Origin: Bacteroidia bacterium
GTDB taxonomy: Bacteria; Bacteroidota; Bacteroidia; B-17B0; Aurantibacillaceae
DNA length: 64,000 nucleotides
Assembly (NCBI GenBank): GCA_016787785.1
Contig: JAEUTO010000006.1
Span: 806,001-870,000 of the forward strand
Reading direction: 5' to 3'
Part shown: positions 23,506-32,483 of the stretch, piece after piece
How the letters are laid out: every line of letters begins with the position of its first letter
Numbering within the stretch: the first letter of the stretch is position 1
Notes under the pieces: model-generated
Told to the model about the DNA's origin: nothing
Seen by the model: only the letters and a program-made list of their open reading frames with translations
The model's database searches: none
Program-made: the position numbers and the translations under genes

Positions 23506-24105
23506 TTATGCAAGATCTACAACATCCAATATTACCAAAAGCGCATATACCACACCTAAAACCCAGGTAAAATCAAGTATAAGAGTGATAATAAAATTAA
23601 GGGTTAGCTTCTTGCTGTCATGCAAATAAACGGGGATTAGGTTAATGAATGGGAACAAGCACAAAATAACCATTAATACGAAATTAGCATCGTTCGATCC
23701 TTTATTTTGCAACTCTTTATTAAGTGGTTGTTTTTGCGAAACCGTTTTAATTGTTGGTTTTGATATGAATTGTTGTTTGGTTTTTGCAGAAGCGATGATG
23801 TTTGTGAGCGAACTATTTTTAACATCTTTTTTTACTGAAAGTATTTCTACATTTTTAAACGCTACTAATGGCGCATCTTTAATTTCTGCATTTGATATAG
23901 CTTCTGTTGGCAGGTTGAAACTTTTTTTATTTAAATTGGTTACAGCAACTTCTTTAGGTTCATGTTGCTTATTGCCCGAAGCATTATTTTTTGATGAAGC
24001 AAAATAATAACCCTTTGTGTATTTACGCTTGGTTAAACTGAATTTGTTAGCGCAAGAGCTAAGAAAGATAACAGCTATTAGGGAAAAAGTAATTTTGTTT
24101 ATCAT
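23506..24105 (-). CDS. YqaE/Pmp3-type membrane domain with N-terminal lipobox
   Basis: A 199-residue protein starting with a signal peptide whose end, LSSC (cysteine at about residue 18), is a lipobox, followed by KFSLTKRKYTKGYYF. The middle (residues 40-130) is Lys/Ser/Thr-rich and probably disordered. The C-terminal 55 residues (VLMVILCLFPFINLIPVYLH through DFTWVLGVVYALLVIL) form two helices with a YqaE/Pmp3-like pattern. A lipidated N-terminus combined with inner-membrane helices is odd topologically but recurs in Bacteroidota YqaE-like proteins. Function unknown. Confidence 0.65.
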   Translation of the reverse strand: MINKITFSLIAVIFLSSCANKFSLTKRKYTKGYYFASSKNNASGNKQHEPKEVAVTNLNKKSFNLPTEAISNAEIKDAPLVAFKNVEILSVKKDVKNSSLTNIIASAKTKQQFISKPTIKTVSQKQPLNKELQNKGSNDANFVLMVILCLFPFINLIPVYLHDSKKLTLNFIITLILDFTWVLGVVYALLVILDVVDLA

Positions 24106-24158
24106 AGGATTGGTTTTAGTTGGTTTAAATGTATAATGAAAAAGGTAATTTTCAAATT

Positions 24159-25271
24159 TTATTTTTGAAGGTATGCGGTAATAGCGAAGTGATCGGTAAA
24201 GGTTTCGTCATTACGTTTGTAATTGAGGCATTTAAATTTTTTATCGTGCAAAATATAATCTATCCTAAATTGAGGCCATTTGCCGGCATAGGTCTTACCA
24301 AAGCCAGTACCTTTCTCAACAAAAGCATCGCGTAATTGTTTAGATAGTTGTTGATAGGCATAAGATGCCGGGGTATCGTTAAAATCGCCGCACAAAATAA
24401 TTTTATACCTGCAGGTCTTCATATGCGTAACAACCATATCTACTTGTTTGGTACGTTTGGTAAACGCGCGTTTTAACCTGCGTAAAATGTTTTTACTGTT
24501 CTCTACTTCATCTTCTGCGTCCTTCTCAGAGATCACATCGTCTAAAAATTTATTATCGCCCTTACTAAAGCTTATTGACTGAAAATGTACGTTGTAAACC
24601 CTAACCGTATCTTTATCAATAATAAGATCAGAAAAGATACAGATATTGTTTGAGCGTGTTTTAAAGATGATCTTGCCTTTGTTAACGATCGGATACTTAC
24701 TAAACGTGGCAACGCCCCAATGATCGGTCTCACGAAGGGTTGCAGTGTACTCTGTGTGATAATAAGGTGTGTTTAGTAAAGAAGTCAACGTATCAATATT
24801 ATTATAACCGTTAAAAACATCTTTACTCTCAGAGGTATAAAATTCTTGTAAACATAAAATATCCGGTTCTACTTCTGCAAGGTTATTTAAGATCCTGTTT
24901 CGGTTCTCTTTTTGTTTTTTCCAGGTATAGAGATCAAATAACATGCAATTGTAAGAAGTTACTTTTATTTGTTTTGCTTCTGATTTTGTTGGTGAGCTTA
25001 TTTGAATGTACCTATAAGCCGTTGGTATGCTTATTAGCGTGGCAACCAAGCCAAAGGTAATAGCGGGTTTAAATTGTACCAGCCAATAAAAAACAAATAA
25101 AAGATTTAAAAGAAATAGAAACGGGTAGGCTAATCCAAAAAATGCCGGGAGCCAAAAAAGTAACGGAGATAAGTATTTTGCTGCAACAGCAATTAGTAAA
25201 CTAACAATAATAAAATAATGCAGCCATAGCATAATTTTATTGAACAAAGAAAGTTTTCGCTCTTCACGCAA
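24159..25271 (-). CDS. Membrane-anchored endonuclease/exonuclease/phosphatase-fold hydrolase
   Basis: Three N-terminal hydrophobic helices (about residues 13-95) are followed by an EEP domain: TSYNCMLFDLYTW, LCLQEFYT with the metal-binding Glu, HWGVATFSKYPIV, VYNVHFQS, CGDFNDTPAS and the final TDHFAITAYL with the Asp-His pair. The full catalytic set appears present. The frame opens at a TTG (25271); an ATG at 25232 would remove LSLFNKI, which appears to be part of the family N-terminus, so I keep the longer form. It is the last gene of the gpmA-HAD-map run, 58 bases after map. Substrate unknown. Confidence 0.8.
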   Translation of the reverse strand: MREERKLSLFNKIMLWLHYFIIVSLLIAVAAKYLSPLLFWLPAFFGLAYPFLFLLNLLFVFYWLVQFKPAITFGLVATLISIPTAYRYIQISSPTKSEAKQIKVTSYNCMLFDLYTWKKQKENRNRILNNLAEVEPDILCLQEFYTSESKDVFNGYNNIDTLTSLLNTPYYHTEYTATLRETDHWGVATFSKYPIVNKGKIIFKTRSNNICIFSDLIIDKDTVRVYNVHFQSISFSKGDNKFLDDVISEKDAEDEVENSKNILRRLKRAFTKRTKQVDMVVTHMKTCRYKIILCGDFNDTPASYAYQQLSKQLRDAFVEKGTGFGKTYAGKWPQFRIDYILHDKKFKCLNYKRNDETFTDHFAITAYLQK

Positions 25272-25329
25272 AATAATTCTTTCGCGTAACTCTTTAATAG
25301 ATATTTTTCCGAAAACTGATATGACGATC

Positions 25330-26121
25330 TTATTTTACAGAAGCTAAAGCTTCCTCGATGATTGCATAAGAGCTTAAAATTTCCGGTTTCCCGTCAACTA
25401 TAGCAACATCGTGTTCAAAATGAGCACTTGGTTTTCCGTCGGCTGTTATAATTGTCCAGCCGTCTTTTAATTGTTTAATGTTTTTTGTTCCAAAATTTAT
25501 CATGGGCTCAATTGCCAAAACCATACCTTCTTTTAATTTTGGCCCATCGCCGCGTTTGCCGTAATTAGGCACTTCCGGCTCTTCATGAAGGTTTTTTCCC
25601 AGACCATGCCCCACTAATTCTCGTACAACACCAAAGCCATTTTTTTCGGCGTGCTGTTGTATTGCATAGCTAATATCGCCAATACGATTGCCACTTACCA
25701 TTTGCTCTATGCCTAAATACAAACTTTCTTTGGTAACGTCTATCAACTTCTGGATCTCAGGTTTAATATTTCCTACAGCAAAGGTGTATGCATGATCACC
25801 GTAATAGCCATTCTTCTTTACGCCGCAATCAACCGAAATAATATCTCCTTCTATCAACGGTTTTTTAGTTGGTATGCCATGCACAACCGCTTCATTAATC
25901 GATATACAAAGTGTAGCAGGAAAAGGATTGCTCTTATGACCATAGCCTTTAAATGCGGGCACACCGCCATTGTCGCGAATAAATTCTTCTGCCAGTTTAT
26001 CTAAGCTCGCGGGTTCAACACCCGGTTTAACCTCTTTGGCAATAAGAGCTATCGTGCGCGACACCATCATGGCCGATTCGCGCATTAACTCAATTTCTTC
26101 GCGTGTTTTTAAATAGATCAT
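25330..26121 (-). CDS. map: Type I methionine aminopeptidase
   Basis: A 263-residue MetAP of standard length. Metal ligands are visible in VDCGVKKNGYYGDHAYTF (two Asp), GHGLGKNLHEEPEVPNYG (His), AIEPM (Glu) and the terminal SAHFEHDVAI (Glu). It removes the initiator Met from nascent proteins. The start overlaps the stop of the HAD gene by the ATGA arrangement, so expression is coupled to the gpmA-HAD operon. Confidence 0.96.
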   Translation of the reverse strand: MIYLKTREEIELMRESAMMVSRTIALIAKEVKPGVEPASLDKLAEEFIRDNGGVPAFKGYGHKSNPFPATLCISINEAVVHGIPTKKPLIEGDIISVDCGVKKNGYYGDHAYTFAVGNIKPEIQKLIDVTKESLYLGIEQMVSGNRIGDISYAIQQHAEKNGFGVVRELVGHGLGKNLHEEPEVPNYGKRGDGPKLKEGMVLAIEPMINFGTKNIKQLKDGWTIITADGKPSAHFEHDVAIVDGKPEILSSYAIIEEALASVK

Positions 26122-26582
26122 TTTGAGCCGAATATTTTTTTAAAGATTGAACCTTCAGTTTTTTTATAATTATGGTGCGCCTCAGAATTTTTTAACTGGT
26201 GCGAAAATTCGCCACCTTCGGGATGCAGTGTTTGCCAAACTTCGCTCCAACCAATAAAACCGCCAATTGCACGATCGTCAATGAACACATCTGCGTTTAC
26301 TTTTCTTGCCGTTTTTTCTGTCAGTTCTTCCTCAGGATAATTTTTATTTACGGCGTAAAAATCAATACCATTCTTCTTGCAAAATTCTACAGCCTCATCC
26401 AACAACGGACCTGTTCTGATGGTCCACAAAATTAATTTATGTCCTTTTTTTTGCAAAGCTTTAAGTGTTGCAAAAGCAAACAACATTTCTTTACCAATTG
26501 CAGGATGTTTGTGCTCTACAATGGTTCCATCAAAATCTACTGCTATTACTTTACTATCTCCGCTTAAAAATTTTTGCTCCAT
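26118..26582 (-). CDS. HAD-like hydrolase (BT0820 type)
   Basis: A 154-residue HAD-fold protein with motif I VIAVDFDGTIVEHKHPAIG, motif II in LILWTIRTG (Thr after the Trp), a Lys region and motif IV VNADVFIDDRAIGGF with the Asp pair. It lacks a cap domain, as in small BT0820-like phosphatases of Bacteroidota. It overlaps map at the 3' end and follows gpmA by 2 bases. The substrate is not known. Confidence 0.88.
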   Translation of the reverse strand: MEQKFLSGDSKVIAVDFDGTIVEHKHPAIGKEMLFAFATLKALQKKGHKLILWTIRTGPLLDEAVEFCKKNGIDFYAVNKNYPEEELTEKTARKVNADVFIDDRAIGGFIGWSEVWQTLHPEGGEFSHQLKNSEAHHNYKKTEGSIFKKIFGSK

Positions 26583-26584
26583 TA

Positions 26585-27190
26585 TTAAAGGTTTTTAGCT
26601 GAAATTAATTTAAGATCATTATCTAACTCATATAAACGTGGTTGGCCTGTTCCAATTTCAAATTCAAGGATCTGGGCCGGAGTCATTTTTTCTAAATACA
26701 TAATTAATGCACGCAGGCTGTTACCATGTGCTGCAATAACAACATTTTTCCCCGCTTTTAGTTTAGGTACAATTTCAGTCTCAAAATAAGGAATAACGCG
26801 TGCAGCTGTATCTTTTAAACTCTCGCCATTTGGAGGCGGTACATCAAAACTCCTGCGCCAGATCTTAACCTGCTCAGGGCCGTATTTTTTTTCTGTTTCT
26901 GTTTTATCTAAACCCTGCAGATCGCCATACATACGCTCATTTAAGGCCTTATTAAAAAAAGGTATCAAAGGCGGATGACCAGCGGTTTCTAATGCTATTG
27001 CTAGGGTGTTTTGTGCGCGTTTTAATGCAGAAGCATAAGCATAATCAAAACGAAAGCCTTTTATTTTTGTACCGGCGTTCTTTGCTTCTTCAATTCCTTT
27101 TGGGGTAAGATCAACATCTACCCATCCGGTAAATTTGTTCTCTAAATTCCAGGTGCTTTGTCCGTGACGGAAAATAACTAATTGTGCCAT
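26585..27190 (-). CDS. gpmA: 2,3-bisphosphoglycerate-dependent phosphoglycerate mutase
   Basis: A 201-residue dPGM. The phosphohistidine motif RHGQSTWN (His9) is followed by FTGWVDVDLT, ALNERMYGDLQGLDK, WRRSFDVPPPNGESL and VVIAAHGNSLRA with the second catalytic His. It interconverts 3- and 2-phosphoglycerate in glycolysis. It is shorter than the E. coli enzyme (about 250 residues), as usual in many bacteria. It heads the operon gpmA - HAD - map - EEP and has a promoter-like box upstream. Confidence 0.95.
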   Translation of the reverse strand: MAQLVIFRHGQSTWNLENKFTGWVDVDLTPKGIEEAKNAGTKIKGFRFDYAYASALKRAQNTLAIALETAGHPPLIPFFNKALNERMYGDLQGLDKTETEKKYGPEQVKIWRRSFDVPPPNGESLKDTAARVIPYFETEIVPKLKAGKNVVIAAHGNSLRALIMYLEKMTPAQILEFEIGTGQPRLYELDNDLKLISAKNL

Positions 27191-27210
27191 AATAAGGCAT
27201 AAATATACTA

Positions 27211-27218
27211 CAAAAATA
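27211..27218 (-). promoter_or_regulatory. Bacteroidota -7 box for gpmA
   Basis: On the minus strand TATTTTTG, matching TAnnTTTG, lies about 20 bases before the gpmA ATG. Confidence 0.5.
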
Positions 27219-27314
27219 AGCTCTAAGAATAAGGAATTTTCACTTATTTATTATCCAATTGTGTCTGAAATGAGAATGAGGAGTTTGGCTTAAAAGCCTC
27301 CACATTTTTTAATA

Positions 27315-29099
27315 TCATATTTCTAGCGCTTTTTTAAAGTCAACTAAATTATCAGCAGCATCAGGTAATTCAGTCACGGTAAATCTATTACTGTCTTTAT
27401 TGGTGGTTGCTTTAAACTGATCTTTATTGCAAATAAATAATTTATTATTCCTGAAAATGCAAAGAGAATAATTGTTTGTAGGCTCGTAGGTTATTTTAAA
27501 ACCATCTTTAAAAGCAATATTGTAAACCACTTTGGTGTTATGATCAACCATATATAAAATATCAGGATTAACCGGTAAACTTTGATCATTAATGGCAAAC
27601 ATGGGCGTAATCGTTTTTCCGGTTGGTTCAGCATGCGGACAATCTGAATTGAAGACGCCAAACGATGAGATGCTAAAAAGGCGTGTAGCCTTAGTTTGCA
27701 GGCTCATTGCATTAAAGTTGGATGCCAATTGACTCTCTTCTTTCTGTTTAAATTCTGCTATTAGTTTTGCGCGTTGTTTATCAAATTCTTCCTGCTTCAT
27801 TTTAATTTCGGCGAGGTAAGCTTTTTGTTTGGCCTCCATTTCAGCCATTAAACGTTTTTCTTCTACCTGCTTTTTCTCAACTAGATTTTCGTAATCTTTA
27901 AATTTTTGCTGGTATTTTTTTTCCGCTTTTTCGAGATCTGCACCGCTAAGAGTGGGGTACACCACTAATTTTTCAACTTGTTTGCGATAGGTAAGTGTAA
28001 GCAAATAATTTTTTCCTTTAACAGGGCCTTCACTTACTTTAACGTCGCTCCAGGTAATTTCATGCATTTCCTGGCGGTAATTTTTATTTTCGGGACCAAC
28101 TTCAAAAATAACATTGTCAAAAGCAGCCAATTCAGGAAACTCTTTATAGCTGCCCTCTAAATAAAAGGTAGGACGGCCGGGAGTTGGTTTATTTATTTTT
28201 GAAGGTTCTTTTGCTTTGGGTATTGCATCGATCTTTTTCGTGTAAACAAATTTTACAGAATCAATTTTTTTAGGAATAACAACGTCTATTTGATTTTTTA
28301 GATTCTGAAGTTTAGGATTTGCCTCAATATCGTTTGGTTTTTCGTGTGATTTGTTTTGTGTTTTTAAGATACTTAACTGATCGTCTTTTTTAAGATACTG
28401 CCAGTTCTTAGTAACGGTATCTAAAAAATATTGATTGAATTTGTTTTCGGAATTGGCAGAAGCTAACTCAACTTCTACTTTTTTATCTTTTTTAATAAAA
28501 ACGGGCTCACCGTTCTGCGATCCTTTGATATCAAACATTCCGGCGCTTTCTAAAGTATATTTTGTTCCCGCACTATCATAAGTCATTGGAATGCCCGACG
28601 CAATAATATCTGCCGCGTCGTGAAACTCCCGGTACTCAATAGTTACATCGCCAATAATATCTTTACCATTCTTATCTACAAATGTATTTACCGGAACTTT
28701 AATTTTTGACGAAGTAGGGTGTTTGATCTCACCACCTTTGGCGTTATTTATTTTGTAAGAAGTATAATTTACTTTTAATTTTTGCGAAGGCTCGCTTATA
28801 AAATTCTTTTTTGTTGGGGTATTTTGTGTATTGGTGTTTTGAGTAATTACTGTTTCATGCGTTGTGTTTTGTTTTGTTTCGTTTTTAAATAAAGCTAAAT
28901 AACTAACGGTGCAAATAACGGTGATGCCTGCTATAACGGCCGAGTATCGGACCTTTTTGCTCTTCCACCAACTTTTATCGTGTTTGGCCTTGTTTAAACT
29001 CTGTTGTTTGAATTGTTTTACGAGTTGCTCAAAATTCTGGTGCTTTTTAATTTCCTCATCACTTATCTTAGGGCGGTCTATATTAAATTTTGGTTCCAT
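27315..29099 (-). CDS. Single-pass membrane protein following the sigma factor, candidate anti-sigma partner
   Basis: A 594-residue protein with about 51 cytoplasmic residues, one membrane helix (about 52-71, YSAVIAGITVICTVSYLALF) and a large periplasmic part. The periplasmic part starts with a beta-domain (KGGEIKHPTSSKIKVPVNTFVDKNGKDI, residues about 115-260), then a Pro/Lys linker, a second beta-region, a charged coiled coil of about 80 residues near 400-480 (KAEKKYQQKFKDYENL; EEKRLMAEMEAKQKAY), and a C-terminal domain. The start is 1 base after the ECF sigma stop. The cytoplasmic part lacks the HxxxCxxC zinc motif of classical anti-sigma factors. An anti-sigma or surface-stress sensing role is inferred from context. 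Confidence 0.7.
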   Translation of the reverse strand: MEPKFNIDRPKISDEEIKKHQNFEQLVKQFKQQSLNKAKHDKSWWKSKKVRYSAVIAGITVICTVSYLALFKNETKQNTTHETVITQNTNTQNTPTKKNFISEPSQKLKVNYTSYKINNAKGGEIKHPTSSKIKVPVNTFVDKNGKDIIGDVTIEYREFHDAADIIASGIPMTYDSAGTKYTLESAGMFDIKGSQNGEPVFIKKDKKVEVELASANSENKFNQYFLDTVTKNWQYLKKDDQLSILKTQNKSHEKPNDIEANPKLQNLKNQIDVVIPKKIDSVKFVYTKKIDAIPKAKEPSKINKPTPGRPTFYLEGSYKEFPELAAFDNVIFEVGPENKNYRQEMHEITWSDVKVSEGPVKGKNYLLTLTYRKQVEKLVVYPTLSGADLEKAEKKYQQKFKDYENLVEKKQVEEKRLMAEMEAKQKAYLAEIKMKQEEFDKQRAKLIAEFKQKEESQLASNFNAMSLQTKATRLFSISSFGVFNSDCPHAEPTGKTITPMFAINDQSLPVNPDILYMVDHNTKVVYNIAFKDGFKITYEPTNNYSLCIFRNNKLFICNKDQFKATTNKDSNRFTVTELPDAADNLVDFKKALEI

Positions 29100-29100
29100 A

Positions 29101-29676
29101 CTACAATTTTAATTTACTCATCGATTTTTTTAACTTCTCAATAATCCTGTACATTCTAACTTTGGCGTTAACCTCTGTAATATCTAATATCTCTGCAATT
29201 TCTTTAAAAGGTCTTTTTTCGAAGAACCTGAATTCTACCATTTGCATATCTTCTTCATCTAATTCTAAAAGCAATTTTTTAATTGCCGGTATGTATTCTT
29301 CAAAAAATGGTTCATCATGCTCTTCACAAATATATTTAAGGTCACCAATATCTGCATTAATTGCGCGGCGGTCTTTTTGCGTGCGAAACATTTGCATCAT
29401 TTCATTATGAGCAATGCGATACAACCAGCTTGCAAAGGGCACACCTTTAAACTGGTAATTTGGCAGGTTGGTAAGTGCTTTTAAAAATACCTGTCCTGTA
29501 AGATCAAAAGCTGTGTCTTTATCGTCCATACGTTGGTACAGATAATTAAAGATCTGTTTGTAGTATTTATTATAAAGCGGGCCAAAACGTTCAGGATTTT
29601 GTTTTGCTGCTTCAATAATAATTAACTCCTCATTAATTTGCTCGTTCGTATGATGAAAATGCGGGTTAATTGCCAT
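29101..29676 (-). CDS. RNA polymerase ECF sigma factor
   Basis: A 191-residue ECF sigma-70 factor with region 2 (LYNKYYKQIFNYLYQRM; DLTGQVFLKALTNLPNY; FASWLYRIAHNEMMQMFR) and region 4 (EEDMQMVEFRFFEKRPFKEIAEILDITEVNAKVRMYRIIEKLKK). The promoter region upstream contains a small hairpin at 29711-29726. The overlapping arrangement with the following membrane protein suggests a sigma/regulator pair. The regulon is unknown. Confidence 0.92.
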   Translation of the reverse strand: MAINPHFHHTNEQINEELIIIEAAKQNPERFGPLYNKYYKQIFNYLYQRMDDKDTAFDLTGQVFLKALTNLPNYQFKGVPFASWLYRIAHNEMMQMFRTQKDRRAINADIGDLKYICEEHDEPFFEEYIPAIKKLLLELDEEDMQMVEFRFFEKRPFKEIAEILDITEVNAKVRMYRIIEKLKKSMSKLKL

Positions 29677-29710
29677 AAAAGCTTGTTGTTTTTAAACACT
29701 TACTTCTTAT

Positions 29711-29726
29711 AAGGGAAAAATCCCTT
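29711..29726 (-). other. Small hairpin in the sigma-factor leader
   Basis: AAGGGA-AAAA-TCCCTT, a perfect six-base stem, lies 34 bases upstream of the sigma ATG within a 250-base gap. It is short; no riboswitch fold is claimed. The rest of the gap shows repeated GAGTGA words (29846-29862) and no gene. Confidence 0.35.
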
Positions 29727-29926
29727 TAGGGTTACGCCAGAATGTCAAATAACTTTAAGATTATAATTAAGTAATTGATAATCAGTTACAAAATCTTTCG
29801 TTAAAATGAGTGAAAATTATATATTACTGGGTGAAACGGTGTTTTGAGTGAGTGAACGAGTGAAATCTTGGGTGAAACAAAAAGGCCTTGGCAAGGAATT
29901 TTGAGGTTTTTCTCTTGTTTTATGTC

Positions 29927-32341
29927 TCAAATTCTTACACCAATTAGGCAAATATCATCCACCTGTTCTAGATCTCCCCGCCAATTATTAAGGGTAGCTT
30001 TTAACAGATCATGTTGCTCTTGCATGGGCAATAAAGCGATGCCAATAAGCAATTCTTTCAATTTTTTGTACATGAATTTTTTGCCTTTTGGTCCGCCAAA
30101 CTGATCTGGCATTCCATCGGTTAATGCATACACCACATCGGCCTTTTGTAGATCAATAATATGTTGTGTAAAAGGTGTTTTCTCATTATCATGTTTACCA
30201 ACCGGCATTTTATCAGGTAAAAGTTCCAGGATCTTATTTTCCCTCACTATCCAAATTGGATTATTTGCTGCTGCATAAGTGAGTTTATTATTTTTAAGAT
30301 CAAAACTTATTAAACTGCAATCCATTCCATCTTTACCACCTTCTGCACTGCCGTCTTTTTTTAAACGCTCAATTATTTTTAAACGTGTGTGGTTTAGTAT
30401 TTGTCCGGGTTCTGTAAGTTTTTCTTCTTCAACAGCTTTTTCTAAACAAGAGATATTTAAAATACTCATAATTGCTCCTGGAACTCCATGCCCTGTGCTA
30501 TCGGCTGTTACCAAAGCAAAATTATTATTCTTTAATACGGTAGCCCAATAAAAATCCCCGCTCACGATATCTTTTGGTTGAAAATATACAAAGTGATCTC
30601 TCAAATTTTCATTCAATATTTCTTTGGTTGCCAGAAAACTACGTTGTATACGCTCGGCATAATTAATACTGTCTGTTATCTCTTTATGTTTTTCTTCAAC
30701 TAAATGTTTTTGATGGGTAATTATTTCATTTTGTTTTTGTGTTTGCTTTTCTTTTTGTTCGATTATTTTTTTCTGTTTATTGGTTAACCTAAAGCGGTTT
30801 ACCATAACACCAGCAAACACTAATACTAATGCCAATCCGCCATACAAAGCATAACTTTTCGTTTTCTCTTCTTTTAATTGTGCCGAAATTACTTTTTTTT
30901 CTTCCACCAAGCGAACGCTGTCAGCAACCGCTTTTTTCTCAAATTCATATTTCAGTTGGTTCTTTACACTTGCTTTTCGGGTACTCTCATTATTGATGAT
31001 CTCTTTATAAATAATAAACTGCTTATAATGTTCAAATGCTCCAGCATAATTTTTTCTTGCAGAGTCTATTTTTGATAAGTTTTTTTCGGCAGAGCAGATA
31101 TCTGTAGGATAATTAAGTGCTTTAGCTATTTGCAGAGAACTATCGCAGTATGAAAGTGCGAGTAAATATTTTTTTTGTTTTAAATAAATCCTTCCAATAT
31201 TATTTAATGTAATGGTTATTCTTTTTTTATCAGAAATTTCTTTTTGTACTTTTAAAGCCCTGGTAAAGCATTCAAGGGCTTCAACATCTTTTTCCTGTTT
31301 ATCATAGATCATTCCAATATTATTTAAAGCATCGCCAATACCTCTTTTGTCCCTCATCTCTTCGCGGATCTTTAAACTTTTGTTGTAATAAGTTAATGCA
31401 GTTATAAGATCACCTTTTTTATCATAGATCAATCCTATGCTGGCAAGCGAATAACCAATACCCGTTTTATCTTTTATTTGGGTAAAGAGCTTTAAACTTT
31501 TTTCAAAATTCGCAAGAGCATTTTCCGTTTGTCCCTGGTTATTATAAATTGTACCAATACTAACAAGCGAATAAGCGCATCCTTCTTCATCCTTAATTTC
31601 TTCCCTTATTTTTAAACTTCTACTGAAATAGTCTAATGCTTTGGTTATATCGCCTAAATTTTGATAAACTGTTCCGGTTTTGTTAAGTGTTTCAGCAGCA
31701 CCTTTTTTATCACCTATCTCTTCTTTTATTTTTAAACTCTCATCATAATATTCAATTGCTTTAGAAATTTCACCCTGGTTCTTATATATAATGCCAATAT
31801 TTTGTAGGCATTCAGCAATACCTTTTTTATCGTTTATATCTTCACGTATCTTTAAACTTTTTTCAAAGTAGATCATCGCATTATCCTTATCACCCCGATT
31901 TGCATATGTAGAGCCTATATCACTAAGCGAAAGTCCAAGACGCATTTTGTCATTGATACCTTCCAGTATTTTTAAATTCTGTTTCCAATACTCTGATTCT
32001 TTTTCGTAATTATTTTGATTGCCATAGCTAAGCGCAATATTGCTTAGTGCAGCGGCCTTATATATTAAAATATTATTTTTTTGTTTAACCGTTAAGCTCT
32101 TTGATCTTGCAAGAAGTTCGTCTGAGAGCTCAACTGCTGATTTAGAATATTTAAAAATTTCGTCTTCTGCGCAAGAGTTGCTTATCTTAATAAGTAGACT
32201 TAATTGATTGGTATCTTGTTTTGCGCTTGCTTTATTGGCTAGCAGAACCTTGAGTGAGTCGGCATCGTATTGCGCAGTTGCATTTAAATAAAAAAGTGAA
32301 AGTACGATTCTGGTAAGGAGAGATGTTAATTTGAGTTTCAA
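29927..32341 (-). CDS. TPR - transmembrane - SpoIIE serine phosphatase
   Basis: An 804-residue protein beginning at a TTG (32341) with a signal peptide (LLTRIVLSLFYLNATAQ). Residues about 60-450 hold ten or so tetratricopeptide repeats of about 40 residues with the recurring word GDALNNIGMIYDKQEK. A membrane helix follows (about 515-535, YGGLALVLVFAGVMVNRF), then a coiled coil and a SpoIIE/PP2C-type phosphatase domain with motifs VSGDFYWA, LVTADSTGHGVPGAIMS, GGKDGMDCSLI and ALTDGMPDQFGG, which carry the metal-binding Asp residues. The TPRs should face the periplasm and the phosphatase the cytoplasm. The 51501-53615 gene is a shorter paralogue. Confidence 0.9.
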   Translation of the reverse strand: MKLKLTSLLTRIVLSLFYLNATAQYDADSLKVLLANKASAKQDTNQLSLLIKISNSCAEDEIFKYSKSAVELSDELLARSKSLTVKQKNNILIYKAAALSNIALSYGNQNNYEKESEYWKQNLKILEGINDKMRLGLSLSDIGSTYANRGDKDNAMIYFEKSLKIREDINDKKGIAECLQNIGIIYKNQGEISKAIEYYDESLKIKEEIGDKKGAAETLNKTGTVYQNLGDITKALDYFSRSLKIREEIKDEEGCAYSLVSIGTIYNNQGQTENALANFEKSLKLFTQIKDKTGIGYSLASIGLIYDKKGDLITALTYYNKSLKIREEMRDKRGIGDALNNIGMIYDKQEKDVEALECFTRALKVQKEISDKKRITITLNNIGRIYLKQKKYLLALSYCDSSLQIAKALNYPTDICSAEKNLSKIDSARKNYAGAFEHYKQFIIYKEIINNESTRKASVKNQLKYEFEKKAVADSVRLVEEKKVISAQLKEEKTKSYALYGGLALVLVFAGVMVNRFRLTNKQKKIIEQKEKQTQKQNEIITHQKHLVEEKHKEITDSINYAERIQRSFLATKEILNENLRDHFVYFQPKDIVSGDFYWATVLKNNNFALVTADSTGHGVPGAIMSILNISCLEKAVEEEKLTEPGQILNHTRLKIIERLKKDGSAEGGKDGMDCSLISFDLKNNKLTYAAANNPIWIVRENKILELLPDKMPVGKHDNEKTPFTQHIIDLQKADVVYALTDGMPDQFGGPKGKKFMYKKLKELLIGIALLPMQEQHDLLKATLNNWRGDLEQVDDICLIGVRI

Positions 32342-32430
32342 GTGCGGTTTGATTTTAGTACGCGTCTAAGCTAACAATATTTTAAATAGACTCAAAAGTT
32401 AAGAAATAAAAATTTACTTAAATTGAATAA

Positions 32431-32461
32431 AAAAAGGCCGCTGATATTCAGCGGCCTTTTT
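32431..32461 (-). terminator. Terminator of the PKD surface protein gene
   Basis: A 14-base stem, AAAAAGGCCGCTGA (32431-32444) and its complement (32448-32461) around a TAT loop, with T-runs on both strands. It lies 22 bases after the stop of the 32484-35849 gene and could work in both directions. Confidence 0.88.
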
Positions 32462-32483
32462 AATGAAAACCTAACCCAAATTC

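Noticed and set aside
27240-27300. Hairpin GGCTT/AAGCC behind the sigma-partner gene as terminator
   Set aside because: The stem is short and no T-run follows on the minus strand.
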